Shown here one piece after another: positions 1-11,201 of a stretch of 64,000 bases of DNA. Position 1 is the stretch's first letter. Every line of letters begins with the position of its first letter. A model generated the notes under the pieces. The model was not told the origin of the DNA. It saw only the letters and a list, made by a program, of their open reading frames with translations, and did not search any database. Where the stretch lies: assembly GCA_950097015.1 (NCBI GenBank), contig CATNEN010000007.1:10975001-11039000 (forward strand), given 5' to 3'. Both the position numbers and the translations under genes were made by a program. This stretch comes from Macrostomum hystrix (Eukaryota; Platyhelminthes; Macrostomidae).

Positions 1-535
1 TTAGCTAGCTAGATGATAAATACTAAATAGCAAATAGCAGTGAAAAAGTTGTTTTTAGGCCTAGGCAGCGAGGCCTACCTGGCCTACAACATAAAAATCG
101 AGCTATATTTCACTAAGCTATACTTGAATCACTTGATGCTATATTTAAAGCAAAATTAAATATAGCTAAGTGTAGTTAGCTTGCTACCTAGTCCTAAAAA
201 CACAATAGCTAGCCCTATTCTTAGAAAGAATGCAGTTTGTTTTGCATATTAAAATCTAAAAAAAGTAACTCTTAGAAATTGAAGTGACTTCTTCACTTAT
301 GTTAAGCAGCCTACTTCTAGTCTCCTATATTAATTAAACAAATATTTATATTATGGAGACAGACATGTAGCTAACAAGTTAACACTTAAATTCTCACTAT
401 TTGTCAATGCAGACTTGCAATACAATGTGAGTCCCTAATGTCTGAAGTCCCTACAGTCATAATCATCATATTTGTAAATATGTCTAACGAGAAGCTACAG
501 TTTTATCATAGGGCCTACAGGTGTCATGAATGATG
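1..535. other. AT-rich intergenic sequence, no gene seen
   Basis: No open frame of useful length and no recognisable element is visible. Short GGCCTA words recur but form no array. Confidence 0.5.
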
Positions 536-930
536 ATCTATATATATAAAAGTGAAAACTCTGTGTGTGTGTCTGTGTGTGTGTGTGCAACCTTTTGTCT
601 TTATAGACGCCGAAACCGCTCAACCAAATCGCACCAAACTTTGCACATACCTAAAACCACCTACGCTGAGTGCAATAGGCTACTCAAATTCCCGAAAAAT
701 CATTTCCTTCCTGCTCAAAAGTGCAAAAAACTGCTCAAAAATCGTCAAAAAATCACTCAATTCGACATATCGTCGCCCCACTTTGTCAGATTTTCTCCAA
801 ATTTGATCCACTTACACTTTACATGTTTTCCAACAATGCTGTCAATTTTGAACATCTCTACTCAATCCAGAGCAAAGCTGCATCATCTCAAAGTGAGTCA
901 CTTTTTGTTTTCCGAGGACAGCCACCCCAA
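536..930 (+). mobile_element. Helitron-like 5' non-coding region
   Basis: The stretch opens with a TATATATAAAAGTG segment, then a GTGTGTGTCTGTGTG run, then a conserved-looking sentence around 608-650 (CGCCGAAACCGCTCAACC followed by CACCAAACTTTGCAC). This order is typical of the 5' parts of animal Helitron and Helentron elements. No helicase or Rep frame follows here, so it would be a non-autonomous or broken copy. The 3' end is not resolved. The overlapping open frames have no coding character and are not called. Confidence 0.55.
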
Positions 931-1090
931 CTCCCCTCCGCCACTCTGCGGGCCAAATTTTACAGTCTATGGCCGCGGGCTAGCCGGCCCCAGCTCATGC
1001 GTTTATTATGCGCCTAGCCAGGGTGCCCTCATGGTGAGGTGAGCTGGGCTAGCCGATCGCAGCTCATGAGCCCAGCCCATGGGCCCAGGG
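930..1090 (+). repeat. GC-rich dispersed repeat, second copy near 32770-32905
   Basis: This segment contains GGTGAGGTGAGCTGGGCTAG and CAGCTCATGAG words. The segment at 32770-32905, just before a Helitron helicase fragment, has the closely matching GGTGAGGTGACCTGGGCTAG and GAGCTCATGAGCTG. The shared words suggest that both belong to one Helitron family. Confidence 0.5.
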
Positions 1091-1167
1091 TGCGCTCCTG
1101 GTGTGGGCCTCGGATATGGGATAGGAAGGTGACGGGGGGGAGGAGGAGGGGGAGAGGTTGCCCATGA

Positions 1168-1240
1168 GGGCGGATAGCTCAGTCAGTAAGGTGTCGGACT
1201 CTGGATCAGATGGTCCTGGGTTCGACTCCCGACCTAGTCT
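1168..1240 (+). other. tRNA-like sequence (degenerate tRNA or SINE head)
   Basis: An A-box-like TAGCTCAGTCAGT (1175-1187) and a B-box-like GGGTTCGACTCCC (1218-1230) are spaced as in a tRNA. The anticodon arm TCGGA-CTCTGGA-TCAGA would give anticodon CTG (Gln) with one mismatch. The D-arm and acceptor stem pair poorly, so a functional tRNA is unlikely. A tRNA-derived SINE or pseudogene fits better. Confidence 0.5.
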
Positions 1241-1444
1241 AGAACTATTCGTGCAGCCCTTGGCAAGCTGCTTTGCCCTGATGTGCACACAGTCTACTCA
1301 GCTGCAGATGAGTACCGACATTTCGTCGGGTAATAATAATTCTGGCTGGCGTGGAATAAAGCAGTTCTGTGCGGCAATTCTGTGGGGTTCGGATGCTGCC
1401 GATATGTTTGGAAAAATAAATTCTTTAAGAGTTTTCTTAATTTA

Positions 1445-2400
1445 AGAGTTTTTCAAAACATATAGGCTATCCTACTGTATGTGATTCCTTTGGTGCTTCG
1501 AATGTACTGTATAGTGCTGATATTGATGTAAATCAGCGTAAAACCGCTTTTTTCTTACTCAGCCGGATTAAGAAATGAGTAGGCTTATATGATGTTCTTG
1601 TTGTTCTGCAAAACATATAATCATTAATTTAAATAAAAAATGAGTCGAACCAACGACCCGCAGTTATCAGGCTGACGTGCTACCAGTTTCACCACTTGAC
1701 ATTGCCCATATACAACGAAGAATTACTATTTATTAGTATATTCTTTCGTTCGAATACTTTTTCAGAGTTTTTCAAAACATATAGGCTATTCTACTGTATG
1801 TGATTCCTTTGGTGCTTCGAGTGTACTGTATAGTGCTGATATTGATGTAAATCAGCGTAAAACCGCTTTTTTTCTTACTCAGCCGGATTAAGAAATGAGT
1901 AGGCTTATATGATGTTCTTGTTGTTCTGCAAAACATATAATCATTAATTTAAATAAAAAATGAGTCGAACCAACGACCCGCAGTTGTCAGGCTGACGTGC
2001 TACCAGTTAAACCACTTGACATTGCCAGTTTACAACGAAGAATTACTATTTATAAGTATATTCTTTCGTTCGAATACTTTTTCAGAGTTTTTCAAAACAT
2101 ATAGGCTATCCTACTGTATGTGATTCCTTTGGTGCTTCGAGTGTACTGTATAGTGCTGATATTTATGTAAATCAGCGTAAAACCGCTTTTTTTCTTACTC
2201 AGCCAGATTAAGAAATGAGTAGGCTTATATGATGTTCTTGTTGTTCTGCAAAACATATAATCATTAATTTAAATAAAAAATGAGTCGAACCAACGACCCG
2301 CAGTTATCAGGCTGACGTGCTACCAGTTTCACCACATGACATTGGCCAAATACAACGAAGAATTACTATTTATTAGTATATATTCTTTCGTTCGAATACT
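1445..2400 (-). repeat. Three tandem 320-bp units, each with a tRNA-like sequence on the minus strand
   Basis: The unit starting GAGTTTTTCAAAACATATAG recurs at about 1446, 1765 and 2085, a period near 320 bp with few differences. Inside each unit, read on the minus strand (about 1700-1639, 2020-1959, 2340-2279), lies an A-box-like GTGGTGAAACTGGTAGCAC followed about 35 bases later by a B-box GGTTCGACTC. The anticodon region reads CCTGATAA in copies 1 and 3 and CCTGACAA in copy 2. The anticodon stem pairs weakly. The unit resembles a tandemly duplicated tRNA-derived repeat with internal Pol III promoter boxes. Whether it is transcribed is unknown. Confidence 0.7.
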
Positions 2401-4380
2401 TTTTTGGCTGCAGGCTGCAGCTTGTGCTTTCTTATTTTAAGCAATGGCCATCGTAGCGATCAAATTCGCAACGCAATATTAGCAACGCAAGCAAATATAT
2501 CGCGAGCTAGCGAATCGCTCCATTATCTAACGACGGGTCCAGCAGGTCCCCAAATTTTATCTGCAAAGCTTCAAAAACCAAAAGGGTGAACGTCAATATT
2601 ACAAATTTATTACAAACTCAGCAAAAGTCAAAATTATTAGCACCCGTAACGAAAGTCATCGATTTATCGTTGCACCAAACATTCTACTTATTTTTGTCAT
2701 TGCATGTAATCCATAAAGTTTTAAATAAAGACCAGCAAGGCAAAAATCATTATTTTTAAAGCATAAAAGTAACTTAAAAGAAAGGTTGAAGCGAAAATAG
2801 TTCGCTAAAAGATTTTTTTAAACACATACTGCATAAAAACGGCAAAACAGCGTTTAAATTTTGTAGGGTACGAAGTGCAATGCCTCACACCAGTATCTAA
2901 ATGTTTTACTTTGTTTAGAGTTACATAAAGTTTCCGGAACATTTAACCTTTTCGACAGAAATCAACATGATAAATAATCGACCAATTTATAAATCTAATT
3001 GATGCAAAGTCATTGCATTCTGTTGCAAAAGCAGTATAATCGCACGAGTTCAACCTACTGAAACATCGATTTAGTTAATTCATCTACAAATATTATATAT
3101 TTTTAATAAAAGTGTCTGAGCTTTCGTGTTCTGCTACAAAGTAGGGAAACCGTAAGAATTTCTGGTATATTAGGTCTTAATTTAATAATTCTCGAAAAAC
3201 CAAGGTATTCCAAATAATTAGCTACGAAACACATTATTTTCCTTTCTTGAAGATCGGCTCGATATTACCCGCAACTTACGTATGTAAACCGTAACGTACT
3301 CGTAGCGTTTGAGTTTAAAAAAACAAAATCGTAATAAAGGTATAGGCTACTTAATACTGCTTTGAAAAAACAAATAATTATGTTCTTAGACATATACATA
3401 AAGAAGGCTCTGCAGATTTTTTTGGCGCGGTTTAAATAATTTCAGATGCATGTTCGTCGGAGTTGTCCGCCATGTTGTTTTTAGCTTTTTCAAATTTTTA
3501 TTTTGAACTGAATTTTAATTAATTTAGTAATTTAATTTTCTCTTTGAATTCAACTGAAAGTGAAAGACAGGTAAATCGGGACAAAAAAGTACAAGATTGT
3601 ACCAATTGCAATCATTCCACATTACTGTTACTTTTTCTAGATTATTGCCACTTTGGTAGCTAATTTCGTTCTTCGTAAATCGTAATTAAGGTTAAAAACA
3701 AAAATATTTGTATTGTTTACTTCACTCTTCACTTAGTTTTGGACAAATCAGAGTCATTTGCACAAGGTAATTAAAAACTCGATAAATGTCTAAACAATGT
3801 CAGTTGGAAAATAACATATGTCGCTATATGGCAAAATTACATGGTTAATATGATGTAATATAACACTCTAGATAGCTAGTATTGAATAGGAAATATTATC
3901 TGACTATCTTTGGCAGGTTAGAAACTAGTTAACTCGGCAGTAAACCAGTACTATAGCTAGTGCCTATAAGCATTTACTCATATTTAGTTAACATTGAAGA
4001 TGGGTTAATCCAAAATTTTGTTAGAGGTTGTGCCAGTGTGTATTAAATTAGAAACAGTTGTCCGACTATAATATTCACTTTTATTTATTAAGTTCTGCTG
4101 CTAGTTTCTTTGCATTTCTTGCTTAACAGTGTACCAAGCTCTGCAACTTTTTATGAAGCAACAGTCACTAATTTCATTTGGTCTTTAGACCTAGCCTCCT
4201 AGCCTACTTCCAGAGTCAAAAAGGTGGCTCTGTGTGCCAGAAAGAAATTATAAACAATGTAATAAGTGACATGCACCACCAATATAAGTAACTTTAACAT
4301 TGAGTCAAGTAGGCTTTGGTAAATAGTAAATAAAGTAAATAGTTAATAGGGCAAGATCTCAAAAAAACTAATGCATACTC
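2401..4380. other. AT-rich intergenic sequence, no gene seen
   Basis: No coding frame, splice-consistent exon or array was recognised. One 61-codon open frame at 2404 starts with a non-ATG codon and is not convincing. Confidence 0.5.
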
Positions 4381-4814
4381 GGCAATGTTTTACTTCCGTT
4401 CGTTATATTATTTTTTCGTTTGAATTGACATGGCTTTGCCGTGACTTGACACTTGGATCTATGTCTATGGCAAAATCTGGCAAATATGGGGGAACAGGAA
4501 GCTTAGGCACAGAAATTCTGCAGCTGAAGATTTTGTGAAGGCCAAGCTGCGTCAAATGCATGGCACGAATGCTGCTCTATTCGAAAGCCACCTCAAAGAA
4601 TTCTTATGGCACTGTCTATACCCCAAGAATAGCTTCGGTGCCCTCCTCTACTGGATTAGGCACTTACCCGGTTTGAAAGAAGAAAGACTGACCAAGACTT
4701 TTCAGAACTGTCTGATCAAACTACAGACTTATTGTTACCGTTAAACTTGTTTTTGTCGTTATCTGTCATTTGCAAATGAAAAAATAATATAACGAACGGA
4801 AGTAGAACATTGCC
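4381..4814 (+). mobile_element. Merlin-type DNA transposon remnant with perfect 8-bp target duplication
   Basis: The element starts GGCAATGTTTTACTTCCGTT and ends with the inverted copy, giving terminal inverted repeats of about 42 bp with two mismatches. GCATACTC flanks it on both sides (4373-4380 and 4815-4822). A GG terminus and 8-bp duplication are characteristic of Merlin elements. Inside, a plus-strand frame at 4535-4744 reads like the last 69 residues of an IS1595/ISXO2-type transposase (a MHGTNAALFESHLKEF motif). The catalytic DDE part is absent, so the copy is internally deleted and non-autonomous. The family call rests on the C-terminal motif and the termini. A P-like element (also 8 bp) is the alternative. 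Confidence 0.75.
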
Positions 4815-4822
4815 GCATACTC

Positions 4823-5420
4823 TTTGCACATAAAGGCTTCTTTCCAGTGGACCTTGAACTTAAGATCAATATTTATATCGTAAATAGTGAAATTGAAATC
4901 TTGAAATCAATCACTTGAGAAGGTATTCGACTGAGATTAGTGGCAATCCATTGGAGGATTAGAGAAGTCCATGCTGGTATCAGTATCAGACAGGCTGATC
5001 ATCTAGGCAGAATAGCTGCAGCTGGACACTGCAGCATGACAGTCTGGCCCTGGCAAAGCTGAGCAAACTGCCACCCCAAGTCTGCCAATCTTTGTCACAT
5101 TCCATGGAGTCCATGGGTGGCAGTAATGTGTTAATTTGTGAGAGTGAGAAAAAGGGATTTGTGTGCAAATTTTTAAGTAAATGTTCAATTCTTTATATTC
5201 AAGCAAGTGTATAGAAATGACGCCCAAGTGCAGGTCAGCAATCTCCACAGACTGTAGTTACATGGCCACAATACTTGTGGGAATATATGTTGAATATAAG
5301 TGCTATGATTTCATTATAGAATATATAAAACTTTATAGTATTAAATAGAAAACAGTTGTCTGTCTACAATATTAAATACTGTAAACCAATGATTATAAAT
5401 TACTTTCTCATTTCCAGACA
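4823..5420. other. 5' flank of the KDZ transposase gene
   Basis: No exon can be supported here. The last bases before the start codon, CTCATTTCCAG then ACAATG, form a strong splice acceptor four bases upstream of the ATG. A non-coding 5' exon or a trans-spliced leader is therefore expected. No terminal inverted repeat matching the right side of the locus was found by eye. Confidence 0.4.
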
Positions 5421-7868
5421 ATGTATCGCGGCATCGAACTGAAGCGTGTTGTCAAAGCTACACTGCAAACTGGCTGTCGTGGGCGACCCAGAAAGATTAA
5501 GACAATCATTAGCGGCCGAAATCGAGGCTCAACATCTCGGCGTCCTGTGTCTGAAACTACTCCTGTTCCAGTGGAAGCTAGCACCGAGAATGATGTCGGT
5601 ATGCCTGAGTCTTTTGCTCCTACAGTAGAAGATGTTGAATGGGTAGATTTTGACAGCTTTGCTGAGAAATACAGAGGTAGTTACGAGAAGCATTTTCTCT
5701 TAAATCTGTGTTCCTCTTGCTATGAGCACGAAGGTGTATATCGATGTGTTACTTGTCGACTTAGCTTATGTGCCAGCTGTAAGAATGAGACGCATAAAAA
5801 GTTTTCAGCCCACAAGTTTCTCATATGGAATAAGGAGAGTCTAATGTTTCAGGAACTGGATGCTACTCACGATGCTTTTGAAATGTTTTGCTGCGCTTCT
5901 AGTAAATTGAATCTGAATGTCTGTGCGGCTACAAAAGTTGACCTTATAGATCTGGCTGGAAGCGTAAAGGTCATTTTTATTACCTGCGACTCCTGTGATC
6001 TTATTGGTGCACTCCTTTCTCAAGGGTTCTTCCCTTGTTGCGAAGGGTCAAAGCCTGATTCAGATGGGTATGCATTCTTTTCTTTTACCTTTTTGTCCCT
6101 GCTAGACAGTTTGTGTATGACTGGGCAGTTGCCTGTTCACAGAGCGGTCAGTACACTGCTCATTGGGCCAACTCTGGGACAAGGTACATATAATTTGGCT
6201 CTTGTAAAAAGCACTTATCAACGCATTCAACGACATGATGTTTTGCTGCGGTTTCGCCACCTGCAAATGGCCTCAGCAAAATGGCCAAATAATTGTCTTC
6301 TCTGTCCAGATAATCACGCTGTGCGCAAAACTGTTGTCTGTGCAGATGCTCTATTTGGTTGGCAGCGCTTTAAAGCCAGGGGGCGTACACAACTGGAAAT
6401 ACCATCAGATGGTCGTCCATTACCTACGCCGCTTGTCTATGTAGATATTAAAGCGGATGTGCCAAAAAATCGAGCAGAGGAACAGAATTGTCCTAATTGG
6501 AAGGCCGGTGCTCATGAACCATTAAGCCGTGAGCAGAGACATGATGTCACGGGTTTCTTTGGATTATTCTGTCGTCACAATCGCCTTTTGTGTGGCTCAA
6601 ATATCACAACTGGTGGAGAAAAGTTTTGCTACCTGGAACAGTGCCTTGAACACTTTCTGCGAAACGTCAAAGTGTCTAAGGAATTACTTGTCGTATATGA
6701 CGTGGGTAAGTTTATTATTATTTTATAAAATGCATACAATCTATGAAATACTGTTGCTTGTGTACAGTTATATGACAACATGACTTACTCTTTATCCCAA
6801 TTCACAGGCTGTCGCGTATCCAGCCGGGTTAAATCCGCTATTGCGAAGTCTGGTGCCAACATTCAAGCGAGTAGCTGTGCAATAAACGCTTTTCATGCTC
6901 TTGGTCACCTGCCCAGTTGTCAAAAAAAGTTTTCTGTTCGCGTTACTCCAGGCGCAGGTCTATGCGATGGAGAGAATACTGAGCGAGCCTGGTCTCAACT
7001 CAGGCCGTTCGGTAAGTTTTTAAAGTACATGCGGAAAGACCGACGAGCACAATACATGGCGCATATTCTATACTTCTTTAATGCACAACAGCTTCTTAGC
7101 GCTTCTGGGTGGTTTACACAACGTATTAAGCTTATGGTAGGTGCGGGAAAAAGCATTCTAAGTGAACTAAAAGAGCTACAAAGCCAGTCTGCGATTTTGC
7201 AGCACTCGGGGGTCCGAAATGACAGTCTGGTCATCTCTGAGGATGAAATTTTGGATTTAGGCTCCCAATGGTATGAAGATTCCCTCCGAGTAGCTGTACA
7301 CAACTCGGAAGATGATATCCTATGTGAGCTACGCGCTCTTGCAGTGCACAGAGATCATTGGAGTAAACAGGTTGGTAAGTCAGTTGGCCAAAGTCAAACC
7401 AGAATGTGCTTGCGAAAGGTTAAAAGTTATGCATCCGACATGAAAAAACTCTACGCTCGTCTTCCAATTGAAGACAGAGCTTCTTTCGATGAATATAAAA
7501 AACCGCGTAGTGCGAAATATGAACATTTGTCTGGAACCGACCTTTCCATCCGATTTCGTCAGCGGGCTATAGACGTCAGTAACAAATATAAACGCCTAAA
7601 AGAAGAAGCGCATATTATTTCAGATGAGTGGGTTGACCTTCAGGTTAATTTGCAGAGCCTCTGTGATGACTTAGCGAATCAGCCGGGCTTAGCCGCTCAA
7701 TTTCGGGAATTGTTTAGAAGACTGCTTGAAGATGTTGCAAGTAAAAGCGTGACTGATGCTGTAAAATATCTTCTTGCGAATAAATTCTCCCTCAGCACAC
7801 TGAGTCAGAGCGCTAATGAAGCGGTTGCTTCAGAAGATTCGGAGTCTTCTGATAGCGACTCCGATTAA
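5421..7868 (+). CDS. KDZ-family (Kyakuja-Dileera-Zisupton) transposase, two exons
   Basis: Exons 5421-6705 and 6808-7868 join at a GTAAGT...TTCACAG intron of 102 bp and give a 781-residue protein. An AT-hook-like GRPRK lies at residues 21-25. Residues 97-131 carry a cysteine cluster (CSSC, YRCVTC, CASC, then two His) of the CxC2 type associated with KDZ transposases. The KDZ core follows, with candidate acidic residues in VVCADALFGWQRF, in VVYDVGC (which spans the splice junction and is only restored by splicing) and in DGENTERAWSQL. A helical region and an acidic Ser/Asp tail end the protein. The transposase would cut and paste the element in the nucleus. Length and motif order fit an intact family member, with no internal stop or frameshift. 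It is followed by a 3' block shared with the next two genes, which suggests one mobile unit. Confidence 0.9.
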
Positions 7869-7940
7869 GTATCCAACCAGTGTACTGATGATTCCACCGT
7901 TACTTGTGTTTTTAATTGAAGTCAAGCGCTGCCTTGTAAA

Positions 7941-8618
7941 GTCACTCTGCACCTACTTTTGTGTGGGTGCTGTGAAGCGTTAAGTTTAAGATCGCTAAAA
8001 TTAATACCATTAAGCCCAAAATTTGGACACATTTCTTTCAACTAGCAAATTTTTTGCAGGTCACTTTGCACATGCAATACAATGTGCTGTGAAGCGTTAA
8101 GTTTAAGAACGCTAAAATTAATACCAGTAAGCCCAAAGTTTGGACACATATTTCTTTCAACTAGCAAAATATTTACAGGTCACTTTGCACATGCAATTCA
8201 ATGTGCTGTGAAGCGCTACATTTTAAAGCGCTATGAGCCCATGTGTCAGCCTTCTCGCGGCGGACTCGTTGAGCGCGAATAAAATCTGCTAATTACCGTG
8301 CGCTGCCAATCTTACCGTGCATGTTTGCACTATCCAGCGGACTGGCAGTGTACTTACGTTAGCTGTTTTTATTCGTGGGACTAATGACACTATTAAATTC
8401 GTTCATTTATCAGCTTTTCCGTTCAATTCCGTTTTATTATTATTATATAGCTCACAGTTTCATTGTCTGTCAAATAAATGGAGGGGCTCCTAAACAGTGT
8501 TTCTCGTTCTTATTTTTTCATTGCTTGCCGTGCCTGATAAACATGTTTTCCTTTTTTAGCATTTACATACTTGCGCCTATATACGTCACCGATTTCAGCG
8601 AAACGCAGGCAACTTAAA
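7941..8618 (+). repeat. Shared intergenic block, copy 1 (3' end of KDZ gene, promoter side of SET gene)
   Basis: This block recurs at 9785-10345 and 11202-11670 with very few differences. Copy 1 has an extra internal tandem duplication of about 117 bp near 7969-8205 (the word GTGCTGTGAAGCGTTAAG occurs twice). An AATAAA lies at 8278-8283. A TATA-like CCTATATACGTCACC sits near 8577, about 80 bp before the next ATG. An 80-codon hydrophobic frame in the block starts with a non-ATG codon and is not called. Confidence 0.85.
8278..8283 (+). terminator. Candidate polyadenylation signal of the KDZ gene
   Basis: AATAAA occurs 410 bp after the transposase stop, inside the shared block. The same hexamer is kept at 10005-10010 and 11420-11425 in the other two copies, after the SET and zinc-finger genes respectively. 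Confidence 0.45.
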
Positions 8619-8666
8619 TAAACTCTTTAAAAAATCAAAATTCAGATTTCAAATTCAAAAGACAGC

Positions 8667-9679
8667 ATGCCCACTGATAAGCTCGATTGTCCGTTATGTC
8701 TTCCTGGTTTATCTGCCTATTCGGCCAGACCTGACAGGCTCGCTCTGCATATTGAAACGCATCATCCAAACGCGAAAGGGAAGACGGAATGCATCATTCA
8801 ATATCTACGTTGGTCGAAGAAGGCCGATGCAAAATTGTGCCAGCTATGCGATACATTCTATGTACATTTGCGGCAGCACTATAAGCTGATTCACACCATC
8901 GAATTCCGGCGACTTAACACTTTGCTGACAGGTCAACCAGCCATGCGACTCGCGCGAAAGCGTGGTGTTAAACGTTTTGGTGAAATATTCTGGTGGTTTA
9001 CTTCCAATCAGCCGTTGCCAAACTATCCGTCCTCAGATGGCGACTGTGTTGGAAAGCTGGAAGAACAAAGGTAATTAATTTGTGAAGGGCATGTCACGAT
9101 CTCATTTAAAGCTTAGTTACGTAAAATGCAAACTGCCTGTGCCATCTGTATTTTCTAAGTCTTGTCAACACTTCCCACAGGCACTGCGAATCTTCTGCTG
9201 GCCAACGATCATGCATAGATGTCTACAGGAAAAGTTCAAATTTCGTCCCAGCCAAGGTTTTAGTGAAGCCTTCTGGTGAGAAGGGTCTCGGTATTTTTGC
9301 TGGTGAACTAATTAGAGCTGATTCATTCGTGTGCTTCTATGGTGGCACCGTAATATCTAGAAAACAAGGACTCGCCAGAGAGCAGGAGAGGGCATCTAAA
9401 GGCGAGTCACCTTGTTTTGCGTTTTTCTTTTTTTATGGCTCCCAATCGCTTTGCGAAGATGCTACTGATAGTTTTTCCCTTGGTCGGTTTATTAATCACA
9501 GTCGGTTGACTCCAAATCTAATGCCAAGGGCGATACCACCATGTAAAGAAATCGGACGGAACGTCTGCAGGATCGCTTTTTTTGCTATTCGGGACATTCT
9601 AGAAGGGCAAGAATTGCTCTTCGATTATTCTGAAACTGACGAAGAGTGTCTAAAGAGGTTTCCCTGGCTGCAATCTTAA
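8667..9679 (+). CDS. Zinc-finger plus SET-domain protein, KMT5A/SETD8-like
   Basis: Exons 8667-9070 and 9181-9679 join at a 110-bp intron (AAAG/GTAATT...TTCCCACAG) and give 300 residues. The N-terminal part has two C2H2-like fingers (Cys8/Cys11 with His near 28-33; Cys58/Cys61 with His near 67-76). Residues about 160-300 form a SET domain with KGLG (169-172), RFINHS (237-242) and ELLFDY (279-284), the cofactor and catalytic signatures. The stretch ending FPWLQS, and the YGSQSLCEDAT segment before RFINHS, resemble the KMT5A/SETD8 subfamily, which monomethylates histone H4 Lys20. Substrate here is inference. The gene lies between two copies of the shared block, downstream of the transposase on the same strand. 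The zinc-finger part is related to the next gene. Confidence 0.87.
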
Positions 9680-9784
9680 AAGTTCAAAAAATTGTACCAA
9701 CTAGTCACTGCTAATCATTTTGAATTTGTTGCACATGCGTCAGACAAATTTCTTCAAAACTTGTCGCATAAAACATTACAGCAG

Positions 9785-10345
9785 GTCACTCTGCACCTAC
9801 TTTTGTGTGGGTGCTGTGAAGCGTTAAGTTTAAGAACGCTAAAATTAATACCAGTAAGCCCAAAGTTTGGACACATATTTCTTTCAACTAGCAAAATATT
9901 TACAGGTCACTTTGCACATGCAATTCAATGTGCTGTGAAGCGCTACATTTTAAAGCGCTATGAGCCCATGTGTCAGCCTTCTCGCGGCGGACTCGTTGAG
10001 CGCGAATAAAATCTGCTAATTACCGTGCTCTGCCAATCTTACCGTGCATGTTTGCACTATCCAGCGGACTGGCAGTGTACTTACGTTAGCTGTTTTTATT
10101 CGTGGGACTAATGACACTATTAAATTCGTTCATTTATCAGCTTTTCCGTTCAATTCCGTTTTATTATTATTATATAGCTCACAGTTTCATTGTCTGTCAA
10201 ATAAATGGAGGGGCTCCTAAACAGTGTTTCTCGTTCTTATTTTTTCATTGCTTGCCGTGCTTGATAAACATGTTTTCCTTTTTTAGCATTTACATACTTG
10301 TGCCTATATACGTCACCGATTTCAGCGAAACGCAGGCAACTTAAA
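9785..10345 (+). repeat. Shared intergenic block, copy 2
   Basis: It starts GTCACTCTGCACC like the other copies and lacks the extra 117-bp duplication of copy 1. It carries AATAAA at 10005-10010 and the same TATATACGTCACC word near 10305. It connects the SET gene to the zinc-finger gene start at 10387. Confidence 0.85.
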
Positions 10346-10386
10346 AAAAACTTTAAACTTCAAACTGTAAACACACAAAACTCATC

Positions 10387-11121
10387 ATGCCCAACAAACA
10401 CGCGAAAGTGTCCTGTCTTGTCTGTTCCAATTGGACTGGTAGATCCTACATGCTTTGGAGGCATTGCGAGAAAAGGCACCCCGCTCTGGAGGATGACAGG
10501 ATTCAGGCGATGATTGACTTCGCGAAGGCGACTTCAAAAGCGAAGCCGGTGTGTCTCTGTCCGATATGCGGGGCTCTGATTTCTCACCAAAGAGCGCATT
10601 TTAAGAGATGCCACGTACCTGAATATGGCTCTACATACCGCCGCAAAGCCCTCTCGGGTCGTGCGGCTGTCCTGAAATTACGCGAATCAGGTTCGCGGCG
10701 TGTAGCAGAACTTCACAAACTTGCTACAGAAGAAAAGCATCCACTCCAATACATGGAACTTGAGTTCGCTGCTAGTCAGCTATCTATTCTGGTTGAGATG
10801 TACAAGGATATCGGCGAGGTACAAATTACATCAGCAACTAGCCAAGAGACGAGTGCGTCAACAAAACTTCCCGCAGAACAGCAGCAGCAGGAAGAGCGCT
10901 GCAACTCTTCTGAAGGTGCTCCTAAAAGTCCTAAACCTACGCCAGAAACTCATCGAGTTCCAGCTAAAATCTGTCGAAACCCATTACCATTTGTGATTCC
11001 TCCAAGAGTCCCTTATTGCGTCAAACCCTTACCGCCTATTGTCTTGCGTAAATCTGCTACCAACTTGACCCGATATAACCCGAAAATTCCCACCTCGTCT
11101 CCCATAAAAATTGCTACCTGA
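10387..11121 (+). CDS. Zinc-finger protein related to the N-terminus of the SET protein
   Basis: A single-exon frame of 244 residues. Two zinc-finger-like motifs are seen: CLVCSNW with a downstream HCEKRH, and CPICGALISHQRAHFKRCH. The segment after finger two (YRRKALSGRAAVLKL) aligns with FRRLNTLLTGQPAMRL of the SET protein, so the two share an architecture of paired fingers and a basic helix. There is no SET domain. The C-terminal half is rich in Gln, Pro and Lys with no known fold. The ATG directly follows the shared block, as in the SET gene. A DNA-binding accessory protein of the mobile unit is the simplest inference. The biochemical role is unknown. Confidence 0.7.
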   Translation: MPNKHAKVSCLVCSNWTGRSYMLWRHCEKRHPALEDDRIQAMIDFAKATSKAKPVCLCPICGALISHQRAHFKRCHVPEYGSTYRRKALSGRAAVLKLRESGSRRVAELHKLATEEKHPLQYMELEFAASQLSILVEMYKDIGEVQITSATSQETSASTKLPAEQQQQEERCNSSEGAPKSPKPTPETHRVPAKICRNPLPFVIPPRVPYCVKPLPPIVLRKSATNLTRYNPKIPTSSPIKIAT

Positions 11122-11201
11122 GGTCTTCCTGTTGGAACAAAATACCATACCACCCCTATCCCATGGAAAAATTGGTATATCGACAGAGCCAATTACAGCA
11201 A

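Noticed and set aside
1168-1240. Functional tRNA-Gln
   Set aside because: Acceptor stem and D-arm do not pair; only the A and B boxes and part of the anticodon arm are kept.
8375-8617. 80-codon hydrophobic frame present in the shared blocks
   Set aside because: It starts with a non-ATG codon, contains AT-rich runs, and differs in its C-terminus in copy 3. The block acts better as a terminator and promoter region.
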